64,000 nucleotides of DNA, taken from NCBI GenBank assembly GCA_951799405.1, contig OX637332.1, positions 11,351,001 through 11,415,000 of the forward strand, read 5' to 3'. This DNA comes from Agapetus fuscipes (taxonomy: Eukaryota; Arthropoda; Insecta; Trichoptera; Glossosomatidae). The notes below the pieces were generated by a model that saw only the letters and a list, made by a program, of their open reading frames with translations, was not told the origin of the DNA and ran no database searches. This document shows positions 44,065-56,451 of the stretch, one piece after another (the stretch's first letter is position 1; each line of letters begins with the position of its first letter). The position numbers and the translations under genes were made by a program.

Positions 44065-44769
44065 TTGTTAAACAAACTGCCTTTCATTTTGACTGCAGAT
44101 ATGAAGTACACAGTTAGTATTTTTAACTCTATCTTATAAAAGTTTAAGTTGAAAAATTCGTTTACCAAAGTTACACTTCTTAACACTTTTCTTTTTTATG
44201 ATGTTGAGGGATCAAAGCAATTCTCGTGTTGTAACGTCAACAATTCGCAACCATTAAAATATTATGGGATACTTTTACCCTTAGTACTCTAAAGCATTTT
44301 ATAAACAGCACTTTCACCTTACGCATGGCTTCAGCCATAGTGCAATATTACCCCGCGTTTATTCCCAACACAAACGTGTACCTTCTTACTTTACTTCTTC
44401 TTGGCGATGAAACTACATACGTCGTATTTTCATAGATTTAAAAATAAGTGTGTTATACACCTTAACCGCGAACAGCACTTAAATATTTGCTTTCTTGTAG
44501 AGACTGAAAATTTGTGTGAAATATAAATTAAGTAATAGTTTTCATTTCATATGTGACATTTTGTATAAAATAATTTTCTCAACAAATTTACGTTGGAATA
44601 ACTATTGCAATAACTTGTTTTTTATTTTGTTATTATTATTCTTTTTATTTAACTAACACATTTTATTTTTATTGTATAAATTTTTTTATTTCATTATACC
44701 TAACAATAATGCATTTTTGAATCTTACATTTGTGTTTAAAAAAAAATTTTTATCTATGAATTTTGTTTT
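44065..44769. other. AT-rich stretch with no gene seen
   Basis: No repeat or coding segment recognised. Confidence 0.5.
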
Positions 44770-44935
44770 TGTTTTGGAAAAAAAATTGTTTTGAAAATTA
44801 TTTTATAAAATATATTTGTAACTATTCTGCTCCCGAAGATGCCTCATTAGGCGAAAATATTCGAGCAAAAAAGAAATAAATAAGTGAATTAAAACTTTGT
44901 TTCCATTTAAAAATTTTAAATAATTAATTTACGTT
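44770..44935 (+). repeat. repeat family C copy
   Basis: ctgctcccgaagatgcctca, ttaggcgaaaatattcgagc, then aaataaataagtgaattaaa. It is the reverse of the blocks at 8450 and 35245. Confidence 0.65.
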
Positions 44936-45486
44936 GGGTTTGGTCCCTTTATTGCTTGTTTCACTTGTCTCCAATAGAGGTTATTTCACATGAGCAATGT
45001 TTGTATGTACACTAGACCAATGTGTCTTATAAATACAGGACATTGATTTTGAAATTAGAAAACAACTCTGACGTTAAACATTTTTTTCTTAGCTCCGATT
45101 GTGTAAAATGTGATTATTTAGACAAATTTATTTACAAGGGATCTTTAAATCAAAGGGTAGAGAAGCCAAACAAGCACTGGGGGGACTATTTTAACTATTT
45201 GAGTCGGCAGAAAAGCATCAAAAGCAACCATACATCTTCATCTTTTAAATACATATGTCTAAATTGACCACAAGGCCAGAATACCAGTTCTCATAATTTA
45301 CAAAAAAAGTTGTATACTTGAGCGAGGTATTCATAAAGGTGGTGACTACATAAAATAAACTCTGTGAGATGAAGATAATAAAATACTTTTCACTTCTTTT
45401 CGCTACTAGAAAAGTTTCTGTTTTTATGATTACTTTTTATGTGCAACAGTTTACTGCTAGAGCGATTTCCTCATATATTTATAAAT
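44936..45486. other. no gene seen
   Basis: An 81-codon plus ORF (45022-45267) has no recognisable domain. Confidence 0.4.
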
Positions 45487-45812
45487 AGTCCTCAGCGTAT
45501 CTTATAATTTTTGGTAGAGTGCTTTCATTTCATGCCGAGAGCTCGGGTTCTAATCCCACCGAGAACGTTAAAACTGATTTCCCTTTTCGGCGCTTATTTA
45601 AACTCAAAATTAAAAAATAAACAAGGTTTACTTAGCCTTCACAAGAAATGAGTACAAGCACTGTCAGGAGCTGGGAGACCCCCACATCAACCAAAGTGGT
45701 TGGCGTCCAGGCTCTTACCTGTTAAAATGAATAGATACCACTCACCACATATGACTTCGAGGAACACGCGGCAAGAAGTTACACTATATGCATAGCTTAG
45801 TAGTTTTGGCGT
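45487..45812 (+). mobile_element. family D SINE, diverged full-length copy
   Basis: The head is degraded (agtcctcagcg, then ttggtagagtgctttcattt). The B box is ggttctaatcccaccg, and the end is gcggcaagaagttacactat. Confidence 0.75.
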
Positions 45813-46928
45813 ATTTCATTAATTTGAATCCTGTAATGTAAAATTACACCTATTGTTACAAGACAATATAAAAATACTTTTTAATTTGAAAATTGAGAAA
45901 ATTATACAATTTCTTAGGACAATGCATTTATTTAATCAAGAGAATTTCACTGCTCACGTTTTCACCGAATAGAACCTCAGAATGGCGAAACGTGGACGTT
46001 GCTATTTATGGTTTAAAACTCAAATTCCTTCAAGCCACGCTGCCTGAGCTGTTTTTGTCAAAAACTTTGCAAGTGGCTCTTCTTAATGAAAATTAATTTT
46101 CCCATTCACTTGGCTTAGTTTTGTTGCTCTGAGAGAATTTAGAAATTTGGTTCATAAAATTATACATACACACATGCAAGCTGTGGTACAACACACCAAC
46201 ACATGCGCATACAGTGTCGGTGTCCATTTAGCCAGCGGGCCACACTCTCTCCCTACTGTCCCGGCACAGAGTGCTTTCGCCTAAGTATAAAGTTTATTAT
46301 GTAAGCCTTTACTTAATTTGAAGCTAAGTAAGGAGTAGGTAAATATGAAATAGGAATTAACACTTTCGTATAATATAATTCTACACGCCACATATACTTA
46401 AAATCGTCCTTTGTTTTCTATAATACAAATTGTAAAGTTTATTTGGCTGGAGCCCTTGGCGTAGCTGACGGCGCCTTTATGGATTCAGGTAGGTAATAAA
46501 AATAACATACTGCTAATTATTATTATATTTATAATATAACTGTGACATGGGAAATATAAATACGGAAAATTTCCACGCGACTCGATTTTTATTTAAAATC
46601 GATACTCTGTAAAGGTTTAGTTTTAGAATTGAATAAATGAATGGAAAGGCTTTAATCGATTTTACTGAAAATGAAATACAAGGATAAAATATACATTATT
46701 ATTTAAAAGTTAAATATTGAAAATTCTGTTTAATGTTTACGCAGTGAAAATTAAAATGTTAATTGTTTTTGAACGCGGCCCATTAGGTTTTTTCAATAAA
46801 AACTAATGTAAACTATCAGGAAATTATAACGAGTATGATCAAAGTGATTTTTACCTAATAAGTAAATACATATAACATTTAAAACGGCTGAATGTATTTC
46901 ACAAAAATAGAAAACAGGGAAATAAAAA
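45813..46928. other. AT-rich stretch with no gene seen
   Basis: Short ORFs only, without domains. Confidence 0.45.
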
Positions 46929-47239
46929 ATCATTAGAGATAAAAATAAATTGCACAGAATCTGTACTCGACTTTCTTGCAAAAATTTACCCACTGTATGA
47001 CGTATGTAAAGCTAGAATCATCTACCAGCTTATGCCGTTTCAATAAAAATGTAATATATCAATAATAAATCAATTTTATTCCACCGCGGTGTGTACCTGC
47101 ATACTCGTACAATATGGATATAGGCATATAAATACTTAAATGAATATAAATATTTTGTTGATTTATTTGAAAAAGTACCAATTACACAAGAAAGATCCTC
47201 GACTCATAGGTTGGTATGAAGCTGACCTCAGTACTGTAC

Positions 47240-48178
47240 TGTACTGTATCCTGCCACCGTTTCATTAGGGGTGGCCGGTACCTCCGCAGATGCGCCTCCA
47301 CTTTTTGCTGTCATCACCTTTTTCATACATACTCTTCTCTTATTCTCACTCTGCAGAATCCATTATTTCGCAATCTCACCTATTTGGTCTAACCATTCTT
47401 TCCTCAGCCTTCCCCTTCTGCGCTTTCCTCTGACATTTCCTTTGTACACTTTCTTCGTTAGTTGTTCATCATCCTTTCTTTCAAGATGTCTGAACCATCT
47501 CATCGTACTTTTTTGTACTTTCATTCTCATATTCTCTTTTATACCACACTCGTTCATCACTCAAGCATTACGTACTCTATCACTCAGTGTCTTTCCAGCC
47601 ATTGCTCTCAGGTAAGCCATTTCAACCGTACTTACATACTTTACTCAGCTCACATTCATTAAGCCTCACTTCCACCAACCAATATGCCATTGTGGACCGC
47701 CGATCTCATATTCTTCGTAAGTTTCCTATTTCTTGCAATTCTTCCAATCGTTTCCATTACACTTCTTCCTCTACTAGCGCGCTTTTCCAATTATTTCGTC
47801 AATTTCGCATTCGACTCAAATTTGCTTCCCAGATAATCAAATTCTTTCACGACCTCCATTCCTTGACTTATAGGTTGGTATGAGGCTGACCACCCATACT
47901 GTAAAAAATGGTTCACTTTGCCAATGTCACCCCTGTTTCAGGGAAGGTCGGCAAAAGTTGTGGGGCTTATGTTCATTTGAGGTTTGGATTTTATTTGTAA
48001 GTACACTTTCAGCATTTGTAAGCGCGAACTACACTTGTTGGTTTGTGGGCATACATCTGAGAGCTTTAAATGAATATATCCTTGCAACTTAGATTATAGA
48101 TTATAGATTATTATAGACCTCCACTCTTTTTTCATTCAGTCTTTATCTCAATTTTCTCGCATTTCTCAGTCCTCCCAA
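47240..48178 (-). pseudogene. LINE RT fragment in composite copy 2, split by a SINE
   Basis: The minus frame (47363-47560 and neighbouring frames) carries the same MRWFRHLERKDDEQLTKKVY segment and basic tail as copy 1. SINE A at 47859-48115 interrupts it. Frameshifts upstream make it non-functional. Confidence 0.7.
47859..48115 (+). mobile_element. SINE-like repeat, subfamily A, exactly delimited copy
   Basis: It is flanked by an 8-bp target duplication gacctcca (47851-47858 and 48116-48123). Copies 1 and 3 of the host repeat show the empty site with a single gacctcca. The element is therefore 257 bp, starts ttccttgactt, ends gattatagattattata and has no inverted ends. Confidence 0.92.
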
Positions 48179-49426
48179 AGTGTAAAAAATAATTCACTTT
48201 GTCAATGTCACCCCTGTTTCAAGGAAGGTCGGCAAGAGTTGCAAGTTTTATGTTTAATTTGTAAGTACAAATTCAGCATTCGTTAGCGCGAACTTACACA
48301 TACCTGTTTGTGGGCATGCATTTCATATTAGTTTTGAATGTTTATATTTCATTGCAACTTATATTCTAGATTATTATAGATGGTCATTGAACCCTTTTGT
48401 ATGCAAACTAGTACTTTGTATGGTGGGTAAACTTTTTAGTTATATTTTGAAAAAGTAACGACTGATTATTATTGGTATTTATAAAATTTTAAGAATCGCA
48501 GCCATTTATCTATTTTTAACCCTTTGACTACCAAGAAAATTGCTAATACATTTTGTATGGAAAATTTTCACTCTGTATGGCGGCTATACTTTTGATTCAC
48601 TTTTTGGAAAAAATAATGATGGCAATATATAGGTTATTATTATTATTTTACATTTGTACTACATTATTTTTTTATTAACCCTCTAACTGCCGAGAATTTT
48701 TCCATTATTTTTTTCTTTTATATGGCAACTCCCTAAATCGAGATTATGATGAAGAAATGATTATAATTATTAGATAGCACTATTATATAAATGGATTCAC
48801 AAAAAATTTCAGAAAAATCGTCGGAGCCGTTTTTGAGAAAATCGCATTTTAAATTTTCAGCTCTTCGGAAGCCATCTTGAATTTTCAAAAAAGTAAAAAA
48901 AAAATGATTACGAATTAAAGTGATAAGCTTGTTCTTTCTATCAAATCTAAAACAAATTCAAATATCTTGCATTTTAATAGGTTTTTGTAATATTTTCGAT
49001 TTAAAATTTCAGGTCGTGTAAACGGTGCTTTATATTTATTTTTTCAAAAAATTTTTTTTGTAAATTTGTAGAAATTTATGTTGTCCGTAATATTGTAGAA
49101 CATTATATTTTTGTTGACCCCTTAACTGTCGAGAAAATCACAATCGTTTGTTTTTTTCATATGGCAGCCCATAGACACAGATTAGTAAGAGTATTGCCAT
49201 AACTAATTTATTAAGTTAAAAACTAATAAATGGCAACTCTGAAAATTTAAAAAAAATTCTTGGAGCCGTTTTTGAGAAAAGTGCAATTTTATGTTTTTTT
49301 TGTATGGCAGCCATCTTGAATTTTCAAGTTGGTGTAATGCCATGTTATTCATACTTAATACATGTCCAAAAAAGTTGATGTAGCCAAAATTTGGTATCTC
49401 TAGGTCTTATACTTTGGAAAGTGACA

Positions 49427-49486
49427 CACACACATACATACATACATACATACATACATACATACATACATACATACATACATACA
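49427..49486 (+). repeat. (CA)n/(CATA)n microsatellite, composite copy 2
   Basis: Same position in the unit as 22535-22592. Confidence 0.9.
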
Positions 49487-50082
49487 GACGGACGTTTTTG
49501 AAAGATAGTGTTTTTTGGCATGTCCTGCACCAGGACAACTCATTTCCGTGAAAACCTCGAAATTTTTTTTTTACACCAAATCATAACTTTCTTTATAGCC
49601 TTCGGCTATAGCAAGAAAGTAAAAAATAGATCCACACTAAAAAATATCATTAGAGATAATCAGTATTTTGAAATATATTGAAATTTTCTTTGTTTTAATG
49701 GAAAACAAATTTAAAAGATTTCCTACTCTTATATAAAAAAAGCAGTGCAACCCATTGAAGCTTAAAAGGATCTTTTGCTTTCTTAGCAAAGGGACTGCTA
49801 TTGAAGCTTGCGGGTTCCAAAGTACTGTTATAAAATCAATCTTCATTAGAAACTTCTTCATTTACAAAGAAAGGCATAAGACTGGGAGACTGTGATTATA
49901 AAAATATAAAATTCACACAACATCGCTTTTTATAAAAAGTTTAATTTTCATCATTCCATTTTTTTATAGAATTTCTAGCAGCGTTAATTGAAAGGAATAA
50001 TTAAATATATATTTATAAATAAATAATAAAAATTATAACACATTGGATGTATAGCTTAAATATAAATAATTTGAAAGCAGGA

Positions 50083-50333
50083 GTTCCTTATATGTTGGTA
50101 TGAGGCTGACCACGCATACTGTAAAAAAATGGTTCACTCTGCCTTGTCAACCTTGTTTCAAGGAACGACGGCAAGAGTTGCAGGGCTTATGTTCATTTAA
50201 GATTGGGTTTTAATGTTGTAAATCAACATGTGGAATGTGTGACCGCGAACTTACACGTGTCTTCTTGCGGGATTGCATGTAAAATTAATTTTAAATATTA
50301 TATATCTTTACAACTTAGATTATGTATTATTGG
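50083..50333 (+). repeat. SINE-like repeat, diverged B-like full-length copy
   Basis: It starts gttccttatatgttggtatg and ends tttacaacttagattatgta. Confidence 0.75.
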
Positions 50334-50646
50334 AAATGCTTAAAATTTACCGCCATGATTTTTCTTTCATTTACTAAACACGGACAAAGCTTTAACTATT
50401 CATCGCCACAGATAATCACTCACCTTGAAGCACACCTATTTGAACGTGTATCATTATTGGCTGGTTATTCTATGTCGTCCGATAAATTCCCGATTTAGTT
50501 TTGTGGCTGAAATCCATTTGGAAGTAATTTCCGAACTGAAAACGTTATCACACAATATACGGAGCGGGCAATCATCGTGCGATCAGAATCAATGAGAGCA
50601 GGAGAGTGTCGCCCTTGTGCCTCGCTCAGACGGGTCTATTTCTTTA

Positions 50647-50916
50647 GTGGCAAGTAATCTAATCAAATATAATCTAATCTAAGTTGCAAAGATATGTTAC
50701 ATTGGAGATTCACATTACATGCATTCCCACAACCAGACATGTACAAGTTCGCGCTTGCACATGCCTCATGTGAGCCTACAACATAAAAACCAATCTCAAA
50801 CGGACATACACCCTGCAACTCTTGCCGTCCTTCCCTGTAACAGGGGTGACATTGGCAAAGTGAACCATTTTTACAGCATGGATGGTCAGCTGCATACCAA
50901 CCTATAAGTCAAGGAC
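50647..50916 (-). repeat. SINE-like repeat, subfamily B, full length
   Basis: The minus strand starts ccttgacttataggttggta and ends agattatatttgattagatta. Confidence 0.8.
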
Positions 50917-50937
50917 AAAGTAATAGTATGATGTATT

Positions 50938-51060
50938 AGTTGGTGAGCGCCGTTTTTGTGTGAACACACACCTGAAAGACCCATTGCGAGCTTGTTCGTT
51001 GCAAAAGAAACCACCAGTTCTCAAGCAAGACTCTATCAGGGTTATCGCAACACATTTGTT
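50938..51060 (-). repeat. family E SINE, 3' fragment
   Basis: The plus strand reads ttggtgagcgccgtttttgt and later ctcaagcaagactc, the complement of the body and 3' end of the SINE at 4594-5046. Confidence 0.5.
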
Positions 51061-51191
51061 CCATACCTGATCCATGGATCATTGATTTTTTGCATGGAAA
51101 ATTCACGTTGGGTGGCGGTTAAGCCACGGATCTGTTGTGTGTGAATAACACCGAATGTGTCGAATTTCTATTTATTTGTAATTTAGTATAC

Positions 51192-51442
51192 CTTGACTTA
51201 TAGGTTGGTATGAGGCTGACCACCCATACTGTAAGAAATGTTTCACTTTGCCAATGTCACCCCTGTTTCAGGGAATGTCGGCAAGAGTTGCAGCCGTTGC
51301 AGGGCTTACGTTCATTTTAGGTTTGGATTTTATTTGTAAGTACACAATCAGCATTTGTAAGCGCGAACTACACGTGTTTGTTTGTGGGCATACATCTGAG
51401 AGCTTTGAATGAATATATCCTTGCAACTTTGATTATAGATTA
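51192..51442 (+). mobile_element. SINE-like repeat, subfamily A, with target duplication
   Basis: It is flanked by the 8-bp direct repeat tagtatac (51184-51191 and 51443-51450). It starts cttgacttataggttggtat and ends gattatagatta. A small internal duplication ttgcagccgttgcagg is present near 51288. Confidence 0.88.
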
Positions 51443-51450
51443 TAGTATAC

Positions 51451-52086
51451 AATAATTAAACAACTGTTTTTTTCAATCCAGATATTTTTAAATAATCTAA
51501 TCTATTTAATAATACTAAATCATTTTTAATATCTAGAATTACTAGCATTTTATGCAAAAAAAACATTTATTTGGAAGTCTTATCTACCATTTTATACAAA
51601 TCCGTTTATGTGTAAACAATTTTCACCCTGGCATGTACACATGGAACCATGGCGGAAACACATACTCCCACCTACTAATGCACTCGTACGCGACTTGTGT
51701 GAACAGCGTGTTGGTCGTGGGGCCATTATGGGAACCGGACAGCATCCAGCTGAAGTAGAAGCTCCACGGACGAATAGTGCAAAGAGTAATGATCGGAACG
51801 TGCAGCGCAAAAGACTCCCAAAACTGAAGCAATGGCACTATAATGTAAAGGTGCTCAAATAGATAGCAATCATTATTATCGAATCATCTTGAAGGTTATG
51901 AATCTGGATGAAATGGAAGAAGTATGCAAGGACAGGAAGAAGTGGCGGCTAATCTGCAATGGTGATTTCTAATGTTGGTGTATTCATTTGCTACATTTTT
52001 TGCATAGGAAATTTTTGACTTTTTTTGTATAGATTTCTTTGTAAGGTTTTGTTCTTTTTTATATTTAAATGTAATTTATTATTCAT
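51451..52086. other. no recognisable gene
   Basis: Overlapping ORFs on both strands at 51592-51862, the longest 84 codons, have no domain. The stretch is less AT-rich than average and may be an old coding or repeat remnant. Confidence 0.35.
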
Positions 52087-52088
52087 AT

Positions 52089-52332
52089 TGCTTGACTTAT
52101 AGGTTGGTATGAGGCTGACCACCCATACTGTACAAAATGGTTCACTTTGCCAATGTCACCCCTGTTTCAGGGAAGGTCGGCAAAAGTTGTGTGGCTTATG
52201 TTCATTTGAGGTTTGGATTTTATTTGTAAGTACACAGTCAGCATTTGTAAGCGCGAACTACACTTTTTGGTTTGTGGGCATACATCTGAGAGCTTTAAAT
52301 GAATATATCCTTGCAACTTAGATTATAGATAG
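52089..52332 (+). repeat. SINE-like repeat, subfamily A, full length
   Basis: It starts gcttgacttataggttggta and ends ttgcaacttagattatagat. Confidence 0.85.
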
Positions 52333-52398
52333 ATCTTGTGGCCACTATTGATGCAAGAGTTAACTTGGCGTTTGAAAATATGTACAATCTTGAAAAAG

Positions 52399-52730
52399 TG
52401 CAACTAAAACGCAACTAAGCTACACATAAAGTGTTACTTCTTGCCGCGTTATCCCCGAAGCGGTCGCATGTGGCGAGTTGAACATATTTATTTTTACAGG
52501 TAAGGGGGCCGGCCTTACGCCAACCACTTCAGTTGAAGTGGGGGTTTCCCAGCTCCCGAGAAGGCTGGTGCTCATTCCTTGTGAAGGCTGAGTAAACCTT
52601 GCCGGTATTTTGTTTTGGGGTTTGAAATAAACACCGAAACGGGAAATCATTTCTGACACCCTCGGTGGGATTCGAACCCGAGCTCACGGCATGGAATGCA
52701 AAACACTCTACCAACTGAGCTATCAAACAG
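52399..52730 (-). mobile_element. family D SINE, near full length
   Basis: The minus strand has a tRNA-like head from tgatagctcagttggtagag and the B box gggttcgaatcccaccgag. The body matches 26223-26553 closely, ending gtgtagcttagttgcgtttt. Confidence 0.85.
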
Positions 52731-54078
52731 CAAGACTAATAAAACAGTACTTAGGAAATTACACTTAAAATAATGTTAAAAAACAACAGTTAAATTCTCG
52801 TGCCTTACAGAGAGATGATGTATGAAAAATATCGAGGGATGTTATTCTACATATGTATTATGTATGTGGAAAAAATTAAGAAACCTATTTTATAAAACAA
52901 CATATGGAAACATGTTTTTTTTTTGAACAAGAATATAACAGCATAATTTTGTTATTATTTACATAGATAAGATAGTTATTAACAATTAATAGTGCCTTTT
53001 ACAGTATACCACAATTATATAATATTATAACTTATGTATAAATCATATCAATGTTCGCCTTCTTTCTCCATGGATTAGTCTATTCATTAGCTCTTCTAGA
53101 AATATAATTCATCCTTGTTTTCCCTTCAAATCAATAAAAAAAATTCAATATACGTTTTTATACATTACAATTTCATCCGTTTAAAAAGAAATTGTGCTTA
53201 AAATAAAACAACTTGAAATAAATGTACAATTTAATCGTATGTAATTGACCTATTATTTTTTTAATATCTACTTATTTCCCACAATAACGATCGTTCATAT
53301 GACGAAGTCTATAAAAAAAAATCAATACGTAATTGTTCTCAGAAAATGTTTAAATTCAACACAACATTACAAATTAAGAATGTGATTTCAATGGCAACTT
53401 CTAGGTAATATATTTTTTGAAAGAAAATTTTAACGACGAAATAGAAAGCATAACTTTTAAATTGCAGGGTTTTTAACGAGGAAGACTGTACCAAGCTGTG
53501 GAATGTACTTCACTTGATCCGTTTCAAAATACGCTTAATTATAAATAATACCCCGGAAAGCTTGCCAGATTTTTCACCGAGGAAAAAGAAAAAAAACTCA
53601 TCCGCCTAGAAGGGGAAGAATGGTGAAAAATCCATTCAATTAATCAGAGTGTGTATCTCGGGATGGTTTCTTAACAGGACATTTAAACATAAGAAAACAA
53701 TGAAGGGCAAAGTTTACTCTAGTCGGAGAAATGCCGCCAGAGCGACAGTCAACCCACCTAATTAAAACGTGAGTGCCGTTGTGGTTTGGTTGTTATACAT
53801 CCTCGTAATATTATTCCATTTACCATACTCAGTCACTAGTACTTACACATTAAAATTATAATTATTATGTTGTATTGTATGCAGAGGGATGATGTAAGCT
53901 CGCACTCTTAGGAGAAATGAAAGCGATGACAATACCGTCATTGTGTGGAACAAATAAAATTAAAATTATTTAATAATATGTTTTCAGTTTAATAAACGCA
54001 TTGTATTAAAAGCAAAACAAATACGCGAAATTTTATGGTGAGTGCTTTTTTTTCATAAATCACACTTTCTCTAGCTTG
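52731..54078. other. AT-rich stretch with no gene seen
   Basis: No ORF above noise and no repeat family recognised. Confidence 0.5.
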
Positions 54079-54388
54079 ATCGTACCTAGGGAATGCAATC
54101 TCGTTCTCGCGAGATCGGGATCTCGTCCATATTTTGCGAGACTGATTCTCGTTCAATTTTTGTCCGAGATCTCGCGAGATTGCGAGATTGAGTGGCGCAG
54201 CAAAATCGATGTGTGTATCGTAGCGCGGTTGCGCGCGAACTGCTCTGCTGTGGCTCTGCGCATGCTGTAGGCACTACTCGTGGCTACAAGAATCGTTGAC
54301 ACTGTTGACAGCATTGAATAAGCCCAATCGTTCAATAAATTCTGAAAATTCATTGGAGATACTCATTAAAAAAGAGATGAATTTGTAA

Positions 54389-54577
54389 GAAGCTGGAGGG
54401 GTTAAAGGTGCATTCCTTCAGTTTGTACACAACTGTTTGTCGACTGTGGTTCCGACTAGTGTAGAGGCAGAAAGAGCATTTTCGGCCGCGGGGTACTTGG
54501 CCTGTAAAATTGGGAGTCGTCTATCAGATGAAACCCTTGATATGCTTTGTTTTTTGAGAAGCCACTTTCAAAAATAA
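54389..54577 (+). pseudogene. hAT transposase C-terminal dimerisation segment
   Basis: An open frame of 62 codons ends at a natural stop. It contains VPTSVEAERAFSAAGYLACK followed by SRLSDETLDMLCFLRSHF, the hallmark hAT C-terminal dimerisation motif (xSxxxERxFSxxG...R..L....xxxLxFLxxN). The catalytic core and zinc finger are absent and there is no start codon. It is a remnant of the autonomous parent. Confidence 0.88.
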
Positions 54578-54625
54578 CTTATCCTTTTAATAACACTGTT
54601 TAATATACTTACGTATCCTTAAAAA

Positions 54626-54890
54626 TTACAAATGCTGCAGAAAGCTGAATAAGTGTTACATTTCGAATTATTTCGAAGTGTTTTTTTTTGTTTTGGTTTC
54701 AGTTTTTTGTTCATAATACTGCAGAAGGCTGATTTAGTGTTATATTTCGAAGTTTTTTTATTTTTATTTTAAGTTTTTTGTTCATAATACTGCAGAAGGA
54801 TGATTGTTGTTATATTTCGAAGTGTTCTTTTTGTTTTATTTCAAGTTTTTTGTTCTTAACACTGCAGAAGGCTGATCTTTGTTATATTTC
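54626..54890 (+). repeat. tandem repeat inside the hAT element, about 4 units
   Basis: Units of about 70-85 bp each contain actgcagaaggctgat, gttatatttcgaag and agttttttgttc. They lie between the transposase remnant and the right end. Confidence 0.8.
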
Positions 54891-55292
54891 TTTTGTTATA
54901 TATATCTTATATATTGAAAATCAATAAACGGAATTAATAGTATTGGCGAATGTTTTTAGTAAAAATACCCAATTGGGCGAGATGAAGTCTCGTAATCTCG
55001 CGAGACTGGCTTTACGGTCTCGCGAGATCTCGGCTAGGTCTAAAATCTCGCGAGATTGCATTCCCTAATCGTACCCTATGGTGGCCGGTTTTTGGTACAA
55101 AAAATGATTTCTTTAACCTTTCTACGAGTTTAAAGCGTTAACCACTAAACAACTCCACAATGATTTATAAGTTCATTCATTCACTGCAGAGTCCAAATTA
55201 ATATTAGATGATCAAATTCATCTGGAATCAAACCATTTTCTACTGATTTGCATTATTAAAAAAATATTAAGAAAAAAATATAAAAGTTGTTA

Positions 55293-55573
55293 TCTAATCT
55301 AATATAATCTAAGTTGCAAAAATATGTAACATTGAGTATTCATATTATATGCATTCTCACTAGCAGACACGTGTAATTTTGCGCTTGCACATGCCGCATG
55401 TGAGCCTACAACATAAAAGCCCAAATCTCAAATGAACCTACACCCTACAACTCTAGCCATGGATTTATAAGGACTCTAGCAGACCTTTGCTGAAACAAGA
55501 GTGACGTCGGGAAAGTGAACTGTTTTCCACAGTATGGGTGGTGAACCGCATACCAACCTATACTTTAAGGAAC
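55293..55573 (-). repeat. SINE-like repeat, subfamily B, full length
   Basis: The minus strand runs from gttccttaaagtataggttg to a tail of agattatattagattagat. A short insertion near 55457 adds ggatttataaggactctagc. Confidence 0.75.
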
Positions 55574-55996
55574 ATTTATTACCAAGCAATTAAATTACTC
55601 ACCCTTATTTTATTTTATCTTCTCCTGGGTATGATAATAATCGATGAATCTCACTTGAGCTGGAGCTATCTTGTGACCCCGTAGACCGAGGGAGCGGGAA
55701 GTACGTACTCTTTCTGACTTCGTGATTTATGTCTCTTACGTTCAACTAATGAATAAGGGTAATTACTTTTTTTGCAACAATGTAATAAAGAAGACGGACG
55801 ATAATCTGTCGGAAGTAATGGAATCTTCCATCATCAAAAAAGCGTGCGAGGGTGTTTTTGGTGCAAATATGGGTACGACTAAATAAATACAAGTTAGTAG
55901 AAATCACGCAATTTCGTCTTTTACAAAATTAAAGTTTTAAGACATTAAAATTTACAAAATTATATTTTTACTCTCCTTTAGCTCAATTATAATAAT
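55574..55996. other. no gene seen
   Basis: AT-rich, without repeats that I recognise. Confidence 0.45.
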
Positions 55997-56003
55997 GAAG
56001 CAC

Positions 56004-56244
56004 GACTTATAGGTTGGTATGAGGCTGACCACCCATACTGTAAACAATGGTTCACTTTGCCAATGTCACCCCTGTTTCAGGGAAGGTCGGCAAAAGTTGT
56101 GGGGCTTATGTTCATTTGAGGTTTGGATTTTATTTGTAAGTACACATTCAGCATTTGTAAGCGCGAACTACACTTGTTGGTTTGTGGGCATACATCTGAG
56201 AGCTTTAAATGAATATATCCTTGCAACTTAGATTAGAGATTATA
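56004..56244 (+). mobile_element. SINE-like repeat, subfamily A, 5'-truncated with target duplication
   Basis: It is flanked by the direct repeat gaagcac (55997-56003 and 56245-56251). The copy starts at gacttataggttgg, lacking the first 6 bp, and keeps its tail. Short 5' loss with an intact 3' end is typical of target-primed reverse transcription. Confidence 0.88.
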
Positions 56245-56451
56245 GAAGCACAATTTTATATATTATTTATTTTGATGTAATTAGTGCTCGTACTTTGAAT
56301 TTATTTTTTGTTATTACAGGGCTCATCTCTGAGCATTGAAAAACCTGTTTAACTTATGTTTTTTTAACCACCCAGTGCTATAGATTTTCTTCGTAGCGAT
56401 ATTATTTTGTTGTTTTATTTGATTCTTTTCTTACTTATTTCCTTGTTTGGT

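Larger units (their letters stand above)
46942..49645 (+). mobile_element. composite repeat unit, copy 2
   Basis: It has the same order of parts as 20221-22737, with an extra SINE A (47859-48115) inserted. A 13-bp direct repeat atcattagagata lies on both sides (46929-46941 and 49646-49658), which looks like a target duplication. About 20 bp of unique sequence separates the terminal hairpin from the right repeat. Confidence 0.8.
54087..55067 (+). mobile_element. hAT-type DNA transposon, internally deleted
   Basis: 981 bp. Perfect 17-bp terminal inverted repeats tagggaatgcaatctcg lie at 54087-54103 and 55051-55067. A perfect 8-bp target duplication atcgtacc lies at 54079-54086 and 55068-55075. 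The palindrome tctcgcgaga occurs twice near the left end and three times near the right end, as expected for subterminal transposase sites. It keeps only the last part of the transposase, so it depends on a partner for movement. Confidence 0.93.

Noticed and set aside
54087..55067. tctcgcgaga clusters as a CpG-island promoter
   Set aside because: They sit symmetrically near the ends of a hAT element with a perfect target duplication, so transposase sites are the simpler reading.
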